Assembly (NCBI GenBank): GCA_045106765.1
Contig: JBGCFD010000190.1
Span: 68,918 to 132,917, forward strand
Origin: CAJQQY01 sp045106765
GTDB taxonomy: Bacteria; Bacteroidota; Bacteroidia; Chitinophagales; Saprospiraceae
Reading direction: 5' to 3'
DNA length: 64,000 nt
Below are positions 61,022-64,000 of this stretch, one piece after another. Within the stretch, counting starts at the first letter, position 1. Each line of letters starts with the position of its first letter. Below the pieces are notes generated by a model. It saw only the letters and a program-made list of their open reading frames with translations. It was not told the origin of the DNA and searched no databases. Made by a program: the position numbers and the translations under genes.

Positions 61022-63295
61022 TTAGTTGATCACTATTTTTAAAAATGAATTATCAACTCTAACAATATACATTCCTGCTGCCCAATCATGAGTGTGAATA
61101 AATTTGTTTTTGGAAATAACATCTTGATAAATCACAATTCCATTTAAATTATAAACTGAAATATTGAGTTTTTTTCCTTCATTACCGTCTACCTCCAAAA
61201 GGAAATGATCGTCTGCTGGGTTTGGAGTCGCTTTTAAATTAAACGTTTCCAAAGTTGTATTTGAAATACTAGTTACGCCCATATTTTCAGCATTAAAAGT
61301 TGGGTTCATGGTTTGGAAGTTACCTGTGCCATTCGGAATTCGACCATAAGAAATATCTGAAGTTTGGTTAAAATAACTTACTTCGTCGACAATCGTTCCA
61401 TCCGTTTTTGACAAGAAGATAGATTCTGCAGTTGCGGATAATTTAAAACTAGCATGTAACCCTGCTTGTGCTTCATCATTGTCTGCCCAAACAATTGTAT
61501 AGCTGTTTCCTTCGATAACTGCTCCAGGAAGGAATGCCCATTTCATCAAATCATTCGCATCATCAGAAAGAAAATATCCTTCCAAATCAATAGTTGTAGA
61601 ACTATTGTTATAAAATTCTATCCAATCATCAAACTCACCATCTTGATCCGCAACGGTAGCATCATTCGACGCCATAAATTCATTGATTACCAAGTCACCA
61701 ACTGTTGGATTGGTAGTGGTTGCTGTCAAAGTATAATATTCATATTGAGCACGTTGTGGAGAAAATTTCCCAGCGTTATTATTTTCTGCATAAATATAAT
61801 ATTGTACAAATGCATTTGTGATCGTCAAGTCTGTCCCATAAACACCATCGCCTGCTGCACCATCATTATGTGCACCATCGTCGAACATTTCTAATTTTAT
61901 AAAAGGAGCTCCTAACTCAGTTCGGTAACCCAAGGTAACATCGTCCGCATCAGTAACAGTAGCAGTAATCGCAATCGTCTCATTGATAATTGGAGTAGCC
62001 GTAGAGATATTAATATCTGAAATCGTAGGATCAGTTTGTGTGAAATCCGATAATCCTAAGAGGTAATCATTTCTTCCATCCATCAAATTAGTGATCCCTG
62101 GAGTTGCTCCACCACCTGGGCCACCACCGCTATTAACATCAGAATTTAAGTTGGAAGTGAAATTAGCGTAAGTGAAAAATTTATTAACATCTGCCTGCAC
62201 ATCTGCGTCGATTAAAGTTTGTAACGCTTCAGCAGTTGCAATATATGAATCGTTATCAAAATTTTCCTGAAGCATCGTTTTCATATGTGCGATATACATT
62301 TTTTTATAAGTCGGTACGTTCAACAGTTTTTGAATTAATGGAAAATCTGCATCATTGATATGAAGGAGGTGATCCATTTGTTGTTTGGCAGCGGTGCTAT
62401 TTAAATTATTTCCATTTCCACCTGCCATACTAAATTTTCCAAACGACTCATTCAAATCCCAAACGACAGAAAGGAATCGACCATAATCATCTCGATACAA
62501 ATAATAATTTTGCTTAAATCCGCCAGAGTAACTATCCAAATTGACTAGCACGTTATTGAAAGCCAACATCCACAAAGCTTTGTCCACATCCAATATTTTT
62601 TCGATATCGTTGATGTTATTCGCTAAGGTATCACAAAGGTTGATAAGTTCTTTCCAACCATAATCTGATTTTATTTCGTAAGCATCGTAATAACTTGAGC
62701 TGTCTTGACCGAGGTAAACTAAGTTAGGAAAATCATTTGATTGCGGGCCAGCTCCTGCGGGAGGATTACATTTGATAAAAGTATTTTTCTTAGAGTAAAA
62801 ACGACTGTTGACAAATTTTTTCGAAATCGCTTCCGAGTTGCTGTATAATCCAATCAGCGTTCCGTTGACATACACATTAGAAAAATTAGAAAGTGGCGCA
62901 TCCATATATTGTCTCAAAATTTGATAGGACAATACCTCTCTTAAAAAAGAAGGATCTTTCGCCACGTTACTCAACTTAATGTCAGTATAAGCTTCGAGTT
63001 GATGATCCTTATAAGTATCCAATTCAATGTGAAATGGATTCTTTGTTTGATTAGATTGATAGGTACTGTTACCTTTATATTTGACTCCGACACTATCGAA
63101 AACTTCACCATTGATGGTGACACTTTCTGCCATAATATAATCGCCAGTTGAAGCATAGGCATTGTCCAATAATTGATCCCAGTTAGTCTGGGCAAAAGTA
63201 ATTTCAATTGTTTGCACCGTATTGAGATCATAAAAATCTTGACCGAAACTCATAGTTGTGATCAAAAGGAAAAGGGAAGTTAAAGTATTTTTCAT
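61022..63295 (-). CDS. CotH-family protein with lamin-tail and T9SS type A domains
   Basis: A 757-aa protein with a signal peptide (residues 1-18, TMSFGQ). Residues about 25-350 are a CotH kinase-like domain: VQTIEITFAQTNWDQLLD, GVKYKGNSTYQSNQTKNPFHIELD, IKLSNVAKDPSFLREVLSY and LVNLDSYSGGFKQNYYLYRDDYGRF with a WDLNESFG segment. A Gly/Pro linker and Ig-like domain follow, then a lamin-tail domain (GDLVINEFMASNDATVADQDGEFDDWIEFYN) and a type A sorting domain (LKATPNPADDHFLLEV ... AAGMYIVRVDNSFLKIVI). CotH in Bacillus is an atypical kinase of spore-coat proteins; bacterial secreted relatives are of unknown target. Last member of the exported cluster. Confidence 0.92.
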   Translation of the reverse strand: MKNTLTSLFLLITTMSFGQDFYDLNTVQTIEITFAQTNWDQLLDNAYASTGDYIMAESVTINGEVFDSVGVKYKGNSTYQSNQTKNPFHIELDTYKDHQLEAYTDIKLSNVAKDPSFLREVLSYQILRQYMDAPLSNFSNVYVNGTLIGLYSNSEAISKKFVNSRFYSKKNTFIKCNPPAGAGPQSNDFPNLVYLGQDSSSYYDAYEIKSDYGWKELINLCDTLANNINDIEKILDVDKALWMLAFNNVLVNLDSYSGGFKQNYYLYRDDYGRFLSVVWDLNESFGKFSMAGGNGNNLNSTAAKQQMDHLLHINDADFPLIQKLLNVPTYKKMYIAHMKTMLQENFDNDSYIATAEALQTLIDADVQADVNKFFTYANFTSNLNSDVNSGGGPGGGATPGITNLMDGRNDYLLGLSDFTQTDPTISDINISTATPIINETIAITATVTDADDVTLGYRTELGAPFIKLEMFDDGAHNDGAAGDGVYGTDLTITNAFVQYYIYAENNNAGKFSPQRAQYEYYTLTATTTNPTVGDLVINEFMASNDATVADQDGEFDDWIEFYNNSSTTIDLEGYFLSDDANDLMKWAFLPGAVIEGNSYTIVWADNDEAQAGLHASFKLSATAESIFLSKTDGTIVDEVSYFNQTSDISYGRIPNGTGNFQTMNPTFNAENMGVTSISNTTLETFNLKATPNPADDHFLLEVDGNEGKKLNISVYNLNGIVIYQDVISKNKFIHTHDWAAGMYIVRVDNSFLKIVIN

Positions 63296-63335
63296 GTTAA
63301 AATTTGTATGAATATTATTATTTACAAAAGTATAA

Positions 63336-63371
63336 AAAAGAGGCGATTCAGCATTCTGATTCGCCTCTTTT
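63336..63371. terminator. Terminator between glyoxalase-like and CotH genes
   Basis: AAAAGAGGCGA (63336-63346) and TCGCCTCTTTT (63361-63371) pair exactly, with an inner TCAG/CTGA extension beyond one mismatch. A T-run follows on the minus strand. It is 52 bp after the stop of the 63424 gene. Confidence 0.85.
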
Positions 63372-63423
63372 ATTAAGACAACTGAAAGTCTAAAAACCCT
63401 ACTTTTTTGATGAAAAATTTAAT

Positions 63424-63807
63424 TTAAATGTCTTCAAAAAAAGTAATTCGATTTCCACTTGGATCGAAGAGCGAAACTTCTGAGGTATTCCAACTCGTTT
63501 TTCGAGTTATTTTTCCTGGAGGAATTAATTCTTGGATGGTCAATTCTTTAAAAAACGGTTCAATATTTTTTACTTGAAATTTTATATCGGTGCTCGTCAT
63601 ATCGTCTGGAAATTGAAATTGCATATGGAAAAAAAGATTTCCACGACCCAAAACGACATAGTCAATTTTCCCTTTCTGATAGGCAGAACTGTCATAGACA
63701 TTTTTAAAACCTAATTTGGTTTCATACCATTCGATATCTCGTGAAACATTGGCCGAGGCGAGAACGGGGGAGATGTGGAGGAATTTTGTTGTTGAATTAT
63801 TATTCAT
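63424..63807 (-). CDS. Glyoxalase/bleomycin-resistance (VOC) superfamily protein
   Basis: I start at the ATG at 63807 (MNNNSTTKFLHISPVLAS), 5 nt after the upstream GNAT stop; a TTG start 24 bp earlier would overlap that gene. The 127-aa product has a single VOC fold: VLASANVSRDIEWYETKLGFKNVY, YVVLGRGNLFFHMQFQFP, and a C-terminal SLFDPSGNRITFFED with the usual metal-site Glu. The substrate is unknown. It probably forms an operon with the GNAT gene cut by the right edge. Confidence 0.88.
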   Translation of the reverse strand: MNNNSTTKFLHISPVLASANVSRDIEWYETKLGFKNVYDSSAYQKGKIDYVVLGRGNLFFHMQFQFPDDMTSTDIKFQVKNIEPFFKELTIQELIPPGKITRKTSWNTSEVSLFDPSGNRITFFEDI

Positions 63808-63811
63808 CGGT

Positions 63812-64000
63812 TTATTTTTTCCAGTTATCAAAAGTCATTTCAAATTTGATTTCTCCATCACCGTGTGTTCCAATTTCTTTCCAGCCAGATTTTCTATAAA
63901 AATTTTCTGCTCGAGTGTTTGGAGATGTTCCTAGCCAAATATTTTCTCTAGTTTGAGAAAAATACCAATTCAACATAATATCATGTAATTTACGACCGAT
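63812..64000 (-). CDS. GNAT acetyltransferase, 5' part outside the window
   Basis: The last 62 codons of a frame that enters from the right edge and stops at 63812. The translated part (IGRKLHDIMLNWYFSQTREN, IWLGTSPNTRAENFYRKSGW, KEIGTHGDGEIKFEMTF) has the acetyl-CoA helix and the typical AENFYRKSGWKEIG end of GNAT enzymes. It precedes the VOC gene by 4 bp on the same strand. Confidence 0.85.
   Translation of the reverse strand: MGRKLHDIMLNWYFSQTRENIWLGTSPNTRAENFYRKSGWKEIGTHGDGEIKFEMTFDNWKK

Noticed and set aside
1..64000. tRNA or rRNA genes
   Set aside because: I saw no T-loop-type GTTCGAATC segments with matching acceptor stems and no rRNA-like conserved blocks on either strand.

Overview
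The window is AT-rich DNA (roughly one third G+C by eye) from a member of the Bacteroidota. The evidence is a PorU-type C25 sortase, several proteins with type IX secretion (T9SS) C-terminal sorting domains of both the A kind (short PNP-type) and the B kind (NAFSPNGDG-type), DUF5916 and multi-SLBB proteins, and promoters of the TAnnTTTG class. A Saprospiria-like lineage is my guess; nothing here fixes the taxon below phylum.

Layout. 1-3 kb: a large multi-SLBB polysaccharide export protein cut by the left edge. 3-11 kb: cobalamin-dependent methionine synthase (metH), a LytS/LytTR-type two-component pair and a Wzi/RemB-like outer-membrane barrel, all on the minus strand. 11-15.4 kb: a complete plasmid-style maintenance module: an RHH protein and ParA (minus strand), about 1.3 kb of repeat-rich DNA with an iteron array, a Rep_3-type initiator and a small KilA-N gene marked by three 32-bp palindromes. 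15.6-35.8 kb: a surface polysaccharide locus with a DegT aminotransferase, polysaccharide deacetylase, UDP-GlcNAc 2-epimerase, O-antigen ligase/polymerase, GT39, SGNH hydrolase, flippase, two glycosyltransferases, FkbM methyltransferase, FemAB-like transferase, and WlbA/WlbB homologues. It is interrupted by a very large PorU2-like protease gene. The Wlb-type genes together cover the route to UDP-ManNAc(3NAc)A-type sugars except the first dehydrogenase.

36-42.5 kb: methyltransferase, AraC and LysR regulators, a short-chain dehydrogenase and a CBM9/DUF5916 barrel. 42.5-48.6 kb: an accessory, repeat-rich stretch with a DUF2200 gene, an AAC(3)-I-like acetyltransferase broken by an in-frame stop, direct repeats, a small MITE-like element, GC-rich hairpins, and a lipoprotein plus T9SS hydrolase pair flanked by inverted repeats.

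48.6-63.3 kb: a same-strand group of exported proteins that looks like a copper/redox surface system: three YHYH-domain proteins, a translationally coupled MbnP-MbnH pair (copper protein and di-heme maturase), two nearly identical 780-residue T9SS proteins in tandem, a Sco1-type lipoprotein overlapping a YwqK/MORN-like lipoprotein, and a CotH/lamin-tail T9SS protein. The right edge holds a glyoxalase-fold protein and a cut GNAT acetyltransferase.

The most unusual points are the plasmid-type origin embedded between chromosome-type genes, the three matched palindromes around and inside the KilA-N gene, and the MbnPH-YHYH-Sco-CotH neighbourhood.
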